Assembly (NCBI GenBank): GCA_033030425.1
Contig: JAUFSD010000019.1
Span: 1,178,001 to 1,242,000 of the forward strand
Length of the DNA: 64,000 nt
Direction of reading: 5' to 3'
Source: Verpa conica
Taxonomy: Eukaryota; Ascomycota; Pezizomycetes; Pezizales; Morchellaceae
In this document: positions 22,457-34,398 of the stretch, piece by piece
Layout of the letters: each line of letters starts with the position of its first letter
Position numbering within the stretch: the stretch's first letter is position 1
Made by a program: the position numbers and the translations under genes
Notes under the pieces: generated by a model
What the model was told of the DNA's origin: nothing
Seen by the model: only the letters and a program-made list of their open reading frames with translations
Database searches by the model: none

Positions 22457-24485
22457 TGACCGGGTTACCTTTCCAGGTCCAGATGTTTTGAATACTCGGG
22501 TCAGGTAAAAAGAATCTGAACATGCAAGCTGCAAGTAGTGGGGTTTAGTCCAAAGAATTTCTGAATCAACACAAATCAGAGTTCATTACCACCAAAACTC
22601 ATGTTCAGGTTCTTCTTGTCTGCCCCGAGTACATCGATACGGAGCTAGAGATTCGTACCCCAGTTCTACACAGGGGTAACTAGCTTATCCCCAGCGGTAA
22701 AATAGTCCCCAAGCTTGTGAGAATATCACGGTAGTTCCCAGTTATGGGTACCCCCAGGATAATCCGCGATCTCTTGCAGTTGACGATCGATTTTCTGACT
22801 GCCGAGGTCGATTGTTCCGATAACTCTCCGCGCTAGAGGGCGATTTGGTACAGTAAATACAACCACCCTATGAATATTCAGTTTATGAGGATATTTGCCC
22901 TATAGTGACATGGTATCTCCTCAATTTCATACTCTTTTAAAGTGACTGTACTGCGGCTCCAAAGAGTCGAGTAATCAACAGCCTTGTCGTATCTTGAGTT
23001 GGTAAACCAACAATATCACCCAGGCTATCTGAGATGATCCACATAACGTTCCTCTTTAGGAAAGCAGGCGCCAATCCTCTTGGGGCTATTCTTGTACACA
23101 ACTCTGGGGGCCTTGGTCTCAGTATGGCTGACCAGTACGCTAGCCTAAGCCTTCTTCGGGCCAAGGCATCATCACGGAAGTGCCAGGTGGCAGAGAGTGC
23201 AAAAGAGCAGTTGTCAAAAGCTATCGTGGCCGGGGATGAGAAGATCTTGCGGCTATCGGGCGTGAAATACATACCCCGATATTTCTAGATGTAGTTTGAG
23301 ATGTTGGTGCGGAGAGTGAGGAAGGGGGGTTTGTAGGGGTGTGGAGTACAATCGTTATAGTGCTAATTATAGCATGACGTCTGAGTGGCTCGTTCCCCTA
23401 GCTGCATACCTTCTTTCACTGAGGCTCGGCTTAGAGACGTCATAGGGCAGGAAAATATGTAATATACATAATCAAGCTGTTTTGTAGTAAGTTCATACAC
23501 TCTTTATCTACCTCTGACTATCCTTATCCCCCTAGTTCTAACTTGCAGGCCAATTATTCGGCACCCCTCCGATAGTCCTACCAAACCTAACGCCCAGTCC
23601 GTGACCATGTCACCAGGCTGTGAGTGACTGTAGATCTACAGTGACTCAGACCAATGACTATGTGTATAACTGAAGGAAACTACCCCTTGTTTCAGGAGAC
23701 ATTTCCCACTTACAAGCAGGTACCAAAATCTTTACCTAAGATTATATAATAATACAGGTCGAGATTGACCCTAGTTACCAACTACATGATAGTTGAAAAC
23801 AAACGGTAATCTGAGCTGTCATATATTCTTCATCACTGGACGAGTAGTGTCGGAGAACTAGCGATTGGAGGATGCTTGACACAGACCCGGTTCCATGGTA
23901 ACAAAGCATGATTGCAATGATCGATTTGAGTGGTGACACGTTATTTTCACTAAGGTACGGTCTTGTTCAAAAACTCCCGACACCTCTGCCAGGCGCCGCG
24001 ACAAGACACGGAGAATATCCTAGAAACTAGAAACAAAAGGAGCTTAAGTAACATTTTAGCAGCCTCAATCCGCTAGTGACTGAGCTTTGGTTGCCAAGAC
24101 TCCCGGAATGGGGAAGATATGACGTCATATCTGCCGGTAAGGTTAATTATCTCGATGAGACATTGGCCCAAGACAGTAGAATAGGTATAGCGTTCACATA
24201 TGCTCAACGGTTATATAAGATACGTGGTCGCCGTTACTAAGCCCCCCACAACCAACCATACCTCTATTAATGCCTTAGGTTGACAAGTGCTCTCCACTCT
24301 TATGTAGGAAGAACATTTAAAGTACTAGTTTTAGATATAACCGCCTATAGCCATATCTTGGCAAGAAATGCTTGTGATGGGTCTATATTCTTTCGGTAGA
24401 TTTTCTCAGTAATTCCCAGTCTAATTCACTAGTATTTATCTTTATAGCTAATCTTATAAGATCAGGAGCTTCAACGGCAAAAGAA

Positions 24486-24625
24486 TTATCCTATTCCCTA
24501 ATTCATAGGTCTCATTTTCCCAGATACTTGATGTATCGAGTAGGGATGTGATTGTCTCCGGAGGAAGCTTCTTTGGCGCCACCTGACTATTCGACCCTTT
24601 ACAGTGGACATACTATGGCGGCTTT
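24486..24625. repeat. Diverged dispersed repeat, copy B
   Basis: Partner of 22307-22456. In the reading frame that is open in copy A this copy has stop codons. The two copies are about 2.2 kb apart with no recognisable sequence between them, so they may be ends of one decayed element or independent insertions. Confidence 0.6.
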
Positions 24626-25951
24626 AGAACACCGTTTGTTAAGCCCCCAAGCCACTATATCCACTCCCTCCAAACCACCGCAGAAGCCCTTTCTGCATAA
24701 TCATCCCTTTACAGTTTAGTGAAAGTGACTTTTAACCTGTCTTGGCGTGGGCGTCGAATAGGGTATCGAAATAACTACCGAATGAGCACGGGCACGCTGG
24801 AAGTATAGCGTTAAGTCGCCACCAGCAGTGGGGTGATGTCGTACGAGAAGCAGTGCAGAAGATCCTGTTTTGAATATCTCAGATTCCAACCTTTTCCTCA
24901 ACGTAACTTACTCTGAGTGGACTATTCTACCCCCCCTTCCCCCGGTCGTGCGTCCATCACTATTTGACGAAACCCCCCCTGCAGAATTCCCGTCCGTGCG
25001 CAGTGTGTGTGAGGAGCTTATCGATAGGCGCGTACCCCGGATCTCCACGAGAAATTTAAACGTGGGGGGAAGGGGGGGGGGCGTTGGAGAAATGTGGGGC
25101 TATGATCCAGATTTGCAATAGTGTGTGTTTGATGCCAGGCGGACTGAATCCGTGCTCCAGCACGGATGGCGTGCCAGCAAGTGCCCGAGAGTAATACCGC
25201 CAGTTGTCCTATGCGCGTCTTGGACAAATTAGCTTTCCCCCCCCTCGTTATCACCGAGTAGGTCAAAGCGGTTTCCTAATAAGTGGTAACCTCTCGGAAC
25301 AGTCCATCAGCGCCAAGAATTCTAACAGTAATGTGATGAGCGGAGTCGAGTGATTTTTTATGATACTTGGGTTGGTGTTCTGCGGAAAGACATTCTGCTA
25401 CAACTAGAATTACTAGTGGCTACTCTTGGGGTTAGATATAGAGACCGTAATTACGTATACTACCTCACAAATATCATTAAAGAAATTAAGACAAGCTGTG
25501 TGAAAGCAACATTTCTAGCATTCTAGGAACAATAAGTGAACGAGAGCTTTACTACTTAAGTACTAGCAGGACCCAAGACCATATTAAGCGCCCCGGATCC
25601 TACACAAGGATCCCCAATTCTCAAAGGTCCAGTTAGAGTTATTAAATAATAAGACCCAATACCAGACGCCAACAGACAGAAATATTTCTCACTTAACCCG
25701 AAGCAGAAGAGATCACAGGCTTTAACGCTTTTCTTCCACAATCCCCAGCCTCGATGGGAGCAAATAACACCTCGCTACAATTAGCAGACCAGGTACCGAC
25801 TTGTTAGACCTTTCTAGAGCGGTAGGTAGAATGGACCCTGGAAACACACTAAGCTTGTCAGAGGAACTAGTCAAAAAGCCGATTAGCGCCTTATTGGAAG
25901 CAGCAAGTAAACAATAGAAGCAGTAACTAGAGTTAGTTGAAAATTCAATAG

Positions 25952-26412
25952 TAACGTAGTTGACCGGGAAGCGACAACCACACCACCCAATTTGGCGAAT
26001 TTGTATGAAGAGATGAAAAATACATCTCTATAGTTCTCACTACAAAATTAATACAAAAAAATTACTGAAATATAGGTATCTGTTCAAATTCTCTACAGGA
26101 TTCAGAGTATTTAACCATGAAGGATAATATTAAGTTTATATGGAGGTAAAGGTGTATACATTATCCCCATATAAACTTTTCTATGGATAAAGTGTAGAGT
26201 TTTATATATTTCACAATACTCTGGCTAAAAATGACTAAATATTGGTCTTATTTTAATTAGAGGCAATTTAGAGTAATAAAATATTATATAAAGGTTTGTA
26301 AGAATATTCTCAATTTTTTTGGTAATGTTCTGTGTTGTCAATTGGGCGATTTTTGGTGGGTTTTTTGTTGCCCCGCTTCCCGGTCCTCCTCGCTTCCCGG
26401 TCAACTACGTTA
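25952..26412. mobile_element. Degenerate foldback element, 461 bp
   Basis: Perfect 22-base terminal inverted repeats (TAACGTAGTTGACCGGGAAGCG at 25952-25973 and its complement at 26391-26412). The similarity continues inward imperfectly (GACAACC..CCCAATTTGGCGA against rc GGGCAAC..TCGCCCAATTG), with an extra copy of CGCTTCCCGGTC at 26374-26385. A second, nested inverted repeat (AAGTTTATATGG / CCATATAAACTT) lies near the centre around 26133-26178. The interior is very AT-rich with no ORF. I see no clear target-site duplication, so the class is undetermined. Confidence 0.65.
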
Positions 26413-26959
26413 GAATTAATCCCATAATCCACAGCTGTACACGTATTTGCTAGGCTTACTAGGCTGAGGTGCTCTCAGGAACACCAATCAGTTGTCTTTA
26501 TTCTCAGGGGTAAACATCGATAGTGCACAGTTCCTCATTCCAATAGCACAGTAACAAGGCGGTGCCATTTTCTCCATTTCTGGTCGGGGCAGTGCGGGAA
26601 AAAACGCCTGGAGAGCCGAGGTAAGTCTCTTGGTAGTAATAGATATCCACAAATGACATTGATAATAACACCCACCATAAGGACGTCCCAATTTCTTCAA
26701 AAATGTCTCCGCATCTTCAAGTGTATCTAGGATGGATATCTTAGCAATATGTACCTTACCAGCAGACAATAGTAACAAGTACTACCCATGATACTTATGA
26801 CAAAATAAAAAATAAACACCTTCACCCCAGTACGGGAAGAAAGCCAAAGAATATAAATAAGGTCAAAAATAATAATGAAAATGAAAATTAAGGGTAGTTG
26901 TTTTTGATTGTCTCACAAGTGTGGGTGTAGGGGAAAAGACTTTCGAACCCGCTGCTAAT

Positions 26960-26999
26960 GGCCCTTTTTATATCTTTCTAGGCAGATATAAAAAGGGCC
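26960..26999. repeat. Perfect 16-bp hairpin
   Basis: GGCCCTTTTTATATCT at 26960-26975 is followed by the 8-base loop TTCTAGGC and then the exact complement at 26984-26999. A perfect 16-bp stem is unlikely by chance in this length of sequence. It may be the end of a foldback transposon or a recombination hotspot. It is not next to a gene, so a terminator role is improbable. Confidence 0.85.
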
Positions 27000-28267
27000 T
27001 CTTTACGATAGGACCAATACCAAGGTATTGTACTCGTGTCGCCGGATCGACGCTGCCTAGCCGGGAAATAGGGCGTGGGAATAAGCAACTTTGAGCCAAG
27101 TCTCTTTATCGACCTAAAGTACACATTAGGAAAGGTTTGAGGGGGGGGCGTTGTTTTTATAGGTTCCCAATTCGTTGCCCCATTTGGTAACGCAACGTCA
27201 ATCCGGCAGCATGAATAGTAAAGTACTTGAAGCAGAAGGCTTTTCTGCGTGTGTCATTAATACACACAATAATTCCCCCACCCCACGGGGGGTCTCGGTG
27301 AGGTTGCATTACCGTCCAAAAGATGCCTCCCCCGGACCGGGGAGAAACGCCTAGCCCCAAACCAGTGGAGACGAGCCACGGTTCATAGCTTTGTGCCAGT
27401 TGGCATGCCCCTTGCCGTGCTGTTTGAAAGCGAATACATATCTTGTTTCGGCCTGCTTGTAGATCGCCAGTTACTGGAGGGCTCCCTAGGTCAATTGACT
27501 AGCCACCGGAAGGATTGAAATGTGTGCCAATTGAGAAGCACACCCAACCACCATGATTTTCTTCACGATAATCTCAACCGTCGGTTATAAACGGTGTATG
27601 TAGGAACTCTAAGACATTTCAACCACAACGTTTTTGAGCCGCCCGGACCTATACCAGCGGCTACGATGATTGGTATCGTAGTTGCTTCAGTCAAGATGGG
27701 GGACGTGGTCGTACCTAAGGGGTCTTGGCGCAGACTTTGCCTAGATTCTTAGCATTCGTCTTCTATGGAGTTTGAGGAGGGGAATTGAATGGGGGGATTC
27801 TCCGTAGTGAAATAGTGGTTGGTCCTATTCAAAAACTTGAAACGATTCTCAAAGAACTAGATGGCCGCACCATATGGCCGTATACATATACAGTATTAGA
27901 AACTGTAAATCTGTAAACATCATAGCCCTTCGTTGCTGGTAGCATGATCACTGTGGAAGCTTTATGGGCAGTTGACATTAGCAATAGATTCCCGGGAGCC
28001 TGGTATCTATATACAGAATCCTCAAGCTACACTGTACATACATATGCCTGTCGTACATTCGTACCCACGGCCCGTATTCTATAAAGCACTCTAGACCCTT
28101 CTCGGAACCTGGGGCATGCAGAGCCGTCGGCATCAGACAGACTGAACATTGGTTCCGAGAGAAGAGCACCTCTCCCGGGATCCTGCATTATCGCACCCGT
28201 AATCTACAGTCTCGGCTCCGCTGTTGCAAAGGTCCAGCCTGGTTCAAAGTCATCGCGACAAGACTCG

Positions 28268-28471
28268 ATGCCGCAAGATCAACTGCCAGCTTTCTCACCA
28301 ACGACGCCATGGCACTATTCAATATATCTCGATGGGGCCGGGAGTTCAGATAATTCCACCGTGCCCTCCCTATCTCACATGTTTAATTCCTCAATCCTTT
28401 TCGACAGCCCTGATCCGATGCCGATTCAGTGCCTGAACTTATGCGTCAATACCTTGCAATTGCAACCATAA
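28268..28471 (+). pseudogene. Coding-like stretch, possible gene relic
   Basis: A 67-codon frame beginning MPQDQLPAFSPTTPWHY has amino-acid use typical of real protein. A second frame just upstream (near 28200-28351, ending in NISRWGREFR) also looks coding but shifts frame and stops. The combination suggests a decayed or intron-split gene; no family is recognised. Confidence 0.25.
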
Positions 28472-30590
28472 GTTGCACACATAGGTCCACAACCCCAACC
28501 TCGATTCGCTCGATTGATTGACTCGATCCGATCACCAAGCCCGCAATAACCCTGTTCTTTATATCCTCATCGTCAAAAATTGCTTCAACATCGCAAGGTC
28601 ACAGAACAGGAACTCAGTCACGTAGATCACAGACATTGCTGATCAAGTCACGGAGGCCCGTCTTATGGATTCCACAAAGGTCTTCTTAAACAATTCAATC
28701 CATCCTGAAATGAGTGCAATTACTTGCATCAGCATTAATGGCTATGCATCTCTTTTTTTTTTCTTGCTGATAATCTCTGCTCACGCACAATGACGCGCGC
28801 GGCTGAAGGAAGTATTCTGGAACATACCGCCTTTGGAGGGGAGAGGCTCTTTCCTTGCTGCTAAAATTATCTCTTCGCCTGACTCTCGTTTCATGCAGGC
28901 CTCCCGGCGCTTCAACTGGTCGAAACATTTCAAAGGCCGTTTCCTGTGTCATGTCAGCATGGCAATTTTATAGTTGCAAATAAGATCCGAAGAGGCACAG
29001 CACGGCAAACGTTCAAAAGTCTCGTCGTTGTCAGGGCTTGAGAATTCTTTTTTTTTTCTTACGCCTCATATTTTATATACGCCGTAGGGCGTAATAATCG
29101 ACAAAAGGCATGTGGTCCCCCCTGGCAGATTTATCAAGGGGTAACAACTTACAAAGTTACAGCCCTATGACTACCGATGGCCATCCTTGTAGTATAGCCA
29201 CGAGGACTAAGGCGACGGATACTTATCGTGGTTCTCAGGGATGAGGTTTCGTTTCGTCTCATCTCACACGGCATTTGAACTCTTTTTTTTCTTTTCATGT
29301 GCTAAATGCCAGGGGGAACCTTTTCTTTTTTTCCCCCCAAGGCTTCCCCCATCCGAACTTGTAACTGTTGACCAGTCGCCAGTACTATTTTCTCTATTAC
29401 TACCTGTGACTGTATCACTACATATGTAATCCGTACTCAACACTGCCTGCGATCGTATGCGGTAAGCAATGACCATGTTTACTTGTATGCTCCCGTAACC
29501 CTTTACTAACCCGTCCCACAAGAACGCAAGGTCAGCAAAAGATACGAATGAGGGAATAAAGTGAACAAAAAAAAAGTATCGGAACCGGGTAACAAACGGT
29601 CGGCTACGGAAGCGCGCATCTCTCTCTCTTTCAAAAAGGCGCCACACACACATAGCAACAGATAAGATACCTTGTTATGTTGGATTTGGTATATTTTGGT
29701 GACCTGAGTTTAAATAAGGGGGACCCCCTCCCCCTCCCCCCAGCTTAAGTCCCGTCTGCGCGCTTTTTATTATCCATGACCGGGCCGAATGAAGGCTGAA
29801 TTGCTTCCTGGAAGAACCAAAGAATCCTAGATCGCACAAGTGAGCGACAATCAAACCTTCCAGAAGGGTCATTGGATTTGGTGACGGCGGCTGCATAAGT
29901 GTTAGCCGGCCAACCCCTCTTTCGGTCTTTTTTGGACCTTGGTATTTTTTCTTCACAACCTCCAAGGTTTTTTTTTTTTTTTTTTTTTTCTGTGTGGGAG
30001 GAAGGATATTCTGAGTCTTTGAATTTACAGTGGCTGTCAAACAATAGGATATAAGCGGGGTTGGAGATCAAGTTTTGTTTCTTGTTGGTCCGCGAATGAT
30101 GTGTGGTGAGACAAGCCTAGAAGGAAAAAAAAAAAATATTCACAAACTGGCCGGTTGGTCCAGCCCTCGAGTGAAAAGGGCTCAAGATCGGCAGGTTATG
30201 TGAACACCAATTCTCAATTGATTGACTTTCTTGCATGAGAAGGCCTGCTGAGACCGCATCTAATTTTCTAAGTTATGAACTCAGTTGCTAGAGCACAATT
30301 GAAGGTAGGTCTTATCTACTTGACTCTAACAAGAGAGAAGGGGGAGGGGGAGGGTGGGGACAATGTAGGTCTGTCGCAGTTGGTACAACCTCTACTTTGA
30401 GTCCGACTACATTACGCCAGGACGAAACATTTTTTCTTGGAAACATGCCGACGACGGCATACGTACCCTCACTATACCTGCATATAAGGTGGTTAGATAT
30501 CAAAGCTAGCTGATGTATTTTGTACTCATAACCCAATGGAAAGATTTCATTCGCGAATTGTGATCCCAACGTTCCAGTCAAATATAGCTG

Positions 30591-30632
30591 TTACCCACAG
30601 CTACCCACAGCTACCCTACAGCTACCTACAGG
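30591..30632. repeat. Short tandem repeat, CTACCCACAG unit
   Basis: Four imperfect copies of a 10-11-base unit (ttacccacag, ctacccacag, ctaccctacag, ctacctacag). Simple repeat without obvious role. Confidence 0.75.
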
Positions 30633-33033
30633 AAGACCTGCCAAAACACCCATTGAAACTGTGGCATCATAATACCGCAAACGCAAGAACAACCTGCCTC
30701 GGGGGAATACCTGGTACAGTACCCATCCAATCCAGTAGGTATTGAACCCGTCAGCACGTGGTCATATCCAGAATCAAAGCAAGCAAGCACTGCCCGAACA
30801 AGTCGCTTTTTTTCAAGGCGACGTCGTCAGATAATACTCTTTACAGGTTTTTTTTTTCTTTGCTTAGGGGGATAGAATCCCCCCCCCCTAGTGGTGGGTG
30901 AGGGGTTAGCTGAGGGGTAGGTACATGATACCTAACCCAGCCCAACGTAACTAACATGGTTATTGTAAACGCTACCAACTAGCAGTCCCCCTTTCACCGG
31001 CGCGCGCCTGTAGCAAAGAATAGTCTACAATCAATTCTTCACAATGGTAGTATCATATGAGGGGTAATTAATTCATAAGTATGGCGCAGGAAATCATAAG
31101 CTCTCTAACCTTGGAGTAGACTAGACTTTGAGTTACAACTTCCCCAACCAAACTCCTACCATCCTCCCCCCTCTCCCTCCGCTCCCATCCGTAAGTAAGC
31201 AAGCAGCATATGAGAACGTGACCTCTAATTTTATAAAGCACTTCCGCAGACTCCGCAGCACTGCATTTTGAACCCTCCGTAAACGTAGTCCTCAGCCCTC
31301 CCCGTCGGAAGCGAGGGGAGTGCACAGACCAGCAACTCTCTCTCTTCCCCCCAAACCAGAAACATCATATCCCTTCCTTTATGAGACGTGACGCAATGTA
31401 AGGAGCAGAAAGTTCCACGTTTGCATTTTCACTTTTTTTTTTTTGTATGTTTGAAGGATGCGCCAGAGAGGAGAAATAGAAAGGGGGGAGGGGGGTAGGA
31501 AGACTTTTGTTGGTTGGCTAACTGAGGGGAGTGAGGCTTGGGCGGGGTTTAATCCTTTTACTAAAATCGTACATAGACTACATACGACGCTGCAGATGAG
31601 ACTTTAGATTCACTTTACGAGTATGTACTATACCGGTGTGAGGCTCGGATTCTGTTCGATGATGAACCTTTGGGCTGAGGTGGTAATTGGCGATCTTGAG
31701 CATCTGCGCACACGACGAGGCTGTCTTTGGCGGGGAAGACCTCTCAGAGCAGAAAACAAGCAATGGAGGTGTTCTTTTTAAGCTACGAATAATGACATCG
31801 CCTGCCTACATAGATACATAATCAAAAAGGCGCAGAATAGACTTCTCGGGGAGATCACCGTAAGGTCCTACATAATCGAAACCCACGATGCTTCACATTG
31901 GTTTTCATTCACATATAATGATCTTCAGTAAGAGTCGACCGGCGAATCTATCTTTATTGTAGTTTTTTATAAGAAAATATCCTTCATAGCGCAAATATAT
32001 CATTACAAGTACAACAGCTCACTAACTTTTTGCCCCGCCTCTCGCCGCCAATTTTGCCCACCGAAATCCCCCCACTGTTGTTACAATTTCCCCAAAAAAA
32101 TAGACCCGTGAAACCCTCCCATCTCAGCCCAAAAATTCAAACGCACCCAATAAAGAGACCCGAAGATCCAAACAACGCAAATCCGACAGGAAACGAAGCA
32201 GGGATTGTGTTCATAGTCTGACAATGACGATGAACGATGATGTGTGCATGCATGCAGGAAGTGGAGGAGGGGTAGAATGAGGGGAGAAGAGAGCAAAGTA
32301 ACTGCAAAATGAACAAAAGAGAATCGTATTATGACAAAAGAAATAAGCGTATAACAAGTCACAATCTTCTGACAGCCGTCAGAACTTGAAGTCCGAAAAT
32401 AATCCACCCCTCATACCCCGAGCGATAATTCGCTCATCTCGCCACCGTTGAATATCCCCCATCTCCACAAAAAAAAAACACAAAACTACAAGTGGTATCT
32501 TCGCAAACAAAAAAAGAAACTAATCCCCCATAAACCGACCAATATATAATACCCTAAAAGCTCAAAGCATGCGAGAAGATTAAGACCCCTTGAATGCAGA
32601 TGACTTTTCCAAAAAACAAAAAAGAATAAACAGGACCAAAAAATATACCCAGTGAAGAAAAGAACCCCATAACTTTTCCCAATACATAAAAGATAATCAA
32701 AAAAACCCGTCGCGAAAACAAAAAGTTCCCCGCCCACCAACCCACCCGTGTAAGTAGGAAACTAATAATACAGCCGATTGCTTTTAGAAATGCTCCCAGC
32801 CCATAAAAACCGAAAAATAAAATAAAGTAAAATTAAAACATGAGAAGAGAGTCAACAAATGTTAAATATAAAAAACATGGGTATCGAAATGGGTATTAAA
32901 AGAAAGAAATAGATGAGAATAAGAAAAAAAAAAACGCCTAAATATCTAAATGTTTAACAAACCGTTCCAAAACTTTTGTTGTTCAATTCAAAAGAAAAGA
33001 ACGTCGAGAAAACTTTTGGTTGTTGATTTCCAT

Positions 33034-34398
33034 TTAAGCGTTGGGACTTCGAAGGATGTCTTCGCAGTTGACTTCGAACCTCTGACACCAAGTAGCCATT
33101 CCCCTCATAAGTCTCTCTGTCCTCTCCCACTCCTTCTCACCGTTGAACATAGCATCGACAAACTCAGCTCCAGACCTCTTTCCCATCTGAACAGCTGGCT
33201 TTTCTTGTGGACCTGGTGAGGCAACACCTCGGGCGCCCCTCCACATATACTCCTCGCAAGCCTTCAACAAGGTCTTCAGCTTCTGCCACAGCCTCTCCCC
33301 ACTGTCCAAGAAGTCATCTAGAATCTCCCTGTTCTCTGGTGCCTTGATGAAACCAAAGAATTCTCTCGCACGCTTCAGCTTAGAGCTCAGTTCGATAAGA
33401 AGCTCCCAAAGTCCACCCGCAGTCTTGGTGGCATCATGTGTCCGCCCATGGTGGTACTTAGTCCAGTTGAAGATCCACTCTCCAAGAGAGTTGGCATCGA
33501 AAACAGATCCCAAAAGGATAATTGGTCTTTCCGTTGGATCCCAGTTCTTCAAAGAGTAGTCTGCAGGAATACCTTGTTCGGCAGCTTTGCGCCTAATGGC
33601 ATCGGTATCAGTAGATATCGGTTCCGTTTGGGATCGGCTGAACTTGGGCTTCGACTGTTGTGGTGGGGAGCGAGGGGTTGGCTCGCCAGCTGCCCAGGTC
33701 GACTGACGTCTGGTGCTTCTCGACCTCCTGCCTTCTGAATCGCGGGTAGGAGGAGGGGACTGAGGACCAGGAGTATATGATTGAGGGAACTGTGAACGGA
33801 TAGGATAATAGTCAGCGACGGGCCTGGAGGAGGAGGAGGAGGAGGAATGATGGTGATGGGAAGCTCGTGGACGACGACGCCCAGACTTGTGGCTAGGACG
33901 TGGACGATGACGGCTGGAACCACCACGATATTCTTCTGCAAGGAAGGAGGAGGGACTCACGTATTCGGCTTGTTGAGGCGTAAAGCCTGGTACGTAAGAA
34001 TAGATATTTGGCATTGTTCCATGATGGGCATGTGCCGATGGAGGTGGGGTGTGTAGAGGAGTTGGGTTCATGTACGCAGCTCTATGGCCTGCACCAGGAC
34101 GTGGAGATGCAGTGCTCGCGTGATACTGTTCATGAGGGAACTCACTATGTTCATGGCCACTCCTTCTCGATGAGGAAGGACGCTTGTGATGAACATATTC
34201 TGCTGAACCAGTGAAATCTTGGGTCCTCCGTCTAGAGGCACTGGGGGTTCTTGGGGAAGGAGCAGGAGTGGGGATAGAGGCGCCGAAGCCACCTTCGTAA
34301 AAGTTTGCTCGTGGAGGCATTCCACCTGGTGGGGGGCTTGTATAGCCGTATCCTGGAGGATAGAATGGACTGGCGTAGGCTGGATGCTCGAATTGCAT
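33034..34398 (-). CDS. Fungal protein with disordered N-terminus and conserved helical C-terminal module
   Basis: Single-exon ORF of 454 residues. The first ~270 are rich in Pro, Ser, Gly, His, Tyr and Arg and look disordered (YGYTSPPPGGMPP; RTPSASRRR; an HHHHSSSSSSS run). From about residue 275 a folded, helical module begins: IPADYSLKNWDPTERPIILL, then SVFDANSLGEWIFNWTKYHHG, RAREFFGFI, LDSGERLWQKLKTLLKACEE and a terminal FEVNCEDIL. I recall this module in many filamentous ascomycete proteins, often misnamed 'vegetative cell wall protein gp1' or 'serine-rich protein'; its function is not known to me. Start at 34398 is the only sensible Met. Antisense ORFs over the low-complexity half are shadows. 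Confidence 0.85.
   Translation of the reverse strand: MQFEHPAYASPFYPPGYGYTSPPPGGMPPRANFYEGGFGASIPTPAPSPRTPSASRRRTQDFTGSAEYVHHKRPSSSRRSGHEHSEFPHEQYHASTASPRPGAGHRAAYMNPTPLHTPPPSAHAHHGTMPNIYSYVPGFTPQQAEYVSPSSFLAEEYRGGSSRHRPRPSHKSGRRRPRASHHHHSSSSSSSRPVADYYPIRSQFPQSYTPGPQSPPPTRDSEGRRSRSTRRQSTWAAGEPTPRSPPQQSKPKFSRSQTEPISTDTDAIRRKAAEQGIPADYSLKNWDPTERPIILLGSVFDANSLGEWIFNWTKYHHGRTHDATKTAGGLWELLIELSSKLKRAREFFGFIKAPENREILDDFLDSGERLWQKLKTLLKACEEYMWRGARGVASPGPQEKPAVQMGKRSGAEFVDAMFNGEKEWERTERLMRGMATWCQRFEVNCEDILRSPNA

Larger units (their letters stand above)
20904..25951. other. Repeat-rich gene desert, left part
   Basis: No supported intact gene. It includes the diverged repeat pair 22307-22456 / 24486-24625. 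An ORF pair near 22937-23288 is less AT-rich than its surroundings but unrecognised. Coding-like but stop-interrupted stretches occur near 21590-21730 and 25560-25920, probably transposon relics; none is identifiable by eye. Confidence 0.5.
26413..33033. other. Gene desert, right part
   Basis: No intact gene that I can support. It contains the perfect hairpin at 26960-26999, coding-like overlapping frames near 28210-28470, long A/T runs (for example 21 T near 29969), a short tandem repeat (30591-30632) and, from about 31960, the AT-rich 3' flank of the gene ending at 33034. Confidence 0.5.

Noticed and set aside
26936..26952. B-box-like GGGTTCGAAAGTC on the minus strand
   Set aside because: No T-arm pairing and no cloverleaf; not a tRNA.
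30740..30765. B-box-like GGGTTCAATACC on the minus strand
   Set aside because: The flanks do not pair as a T-arm and there is no A-box at the right distance.
33549..33941. 130-codon minus-strand ORF
   Set aside because: Shifted frame over the low-complexity part of the 33034-34398 gene.
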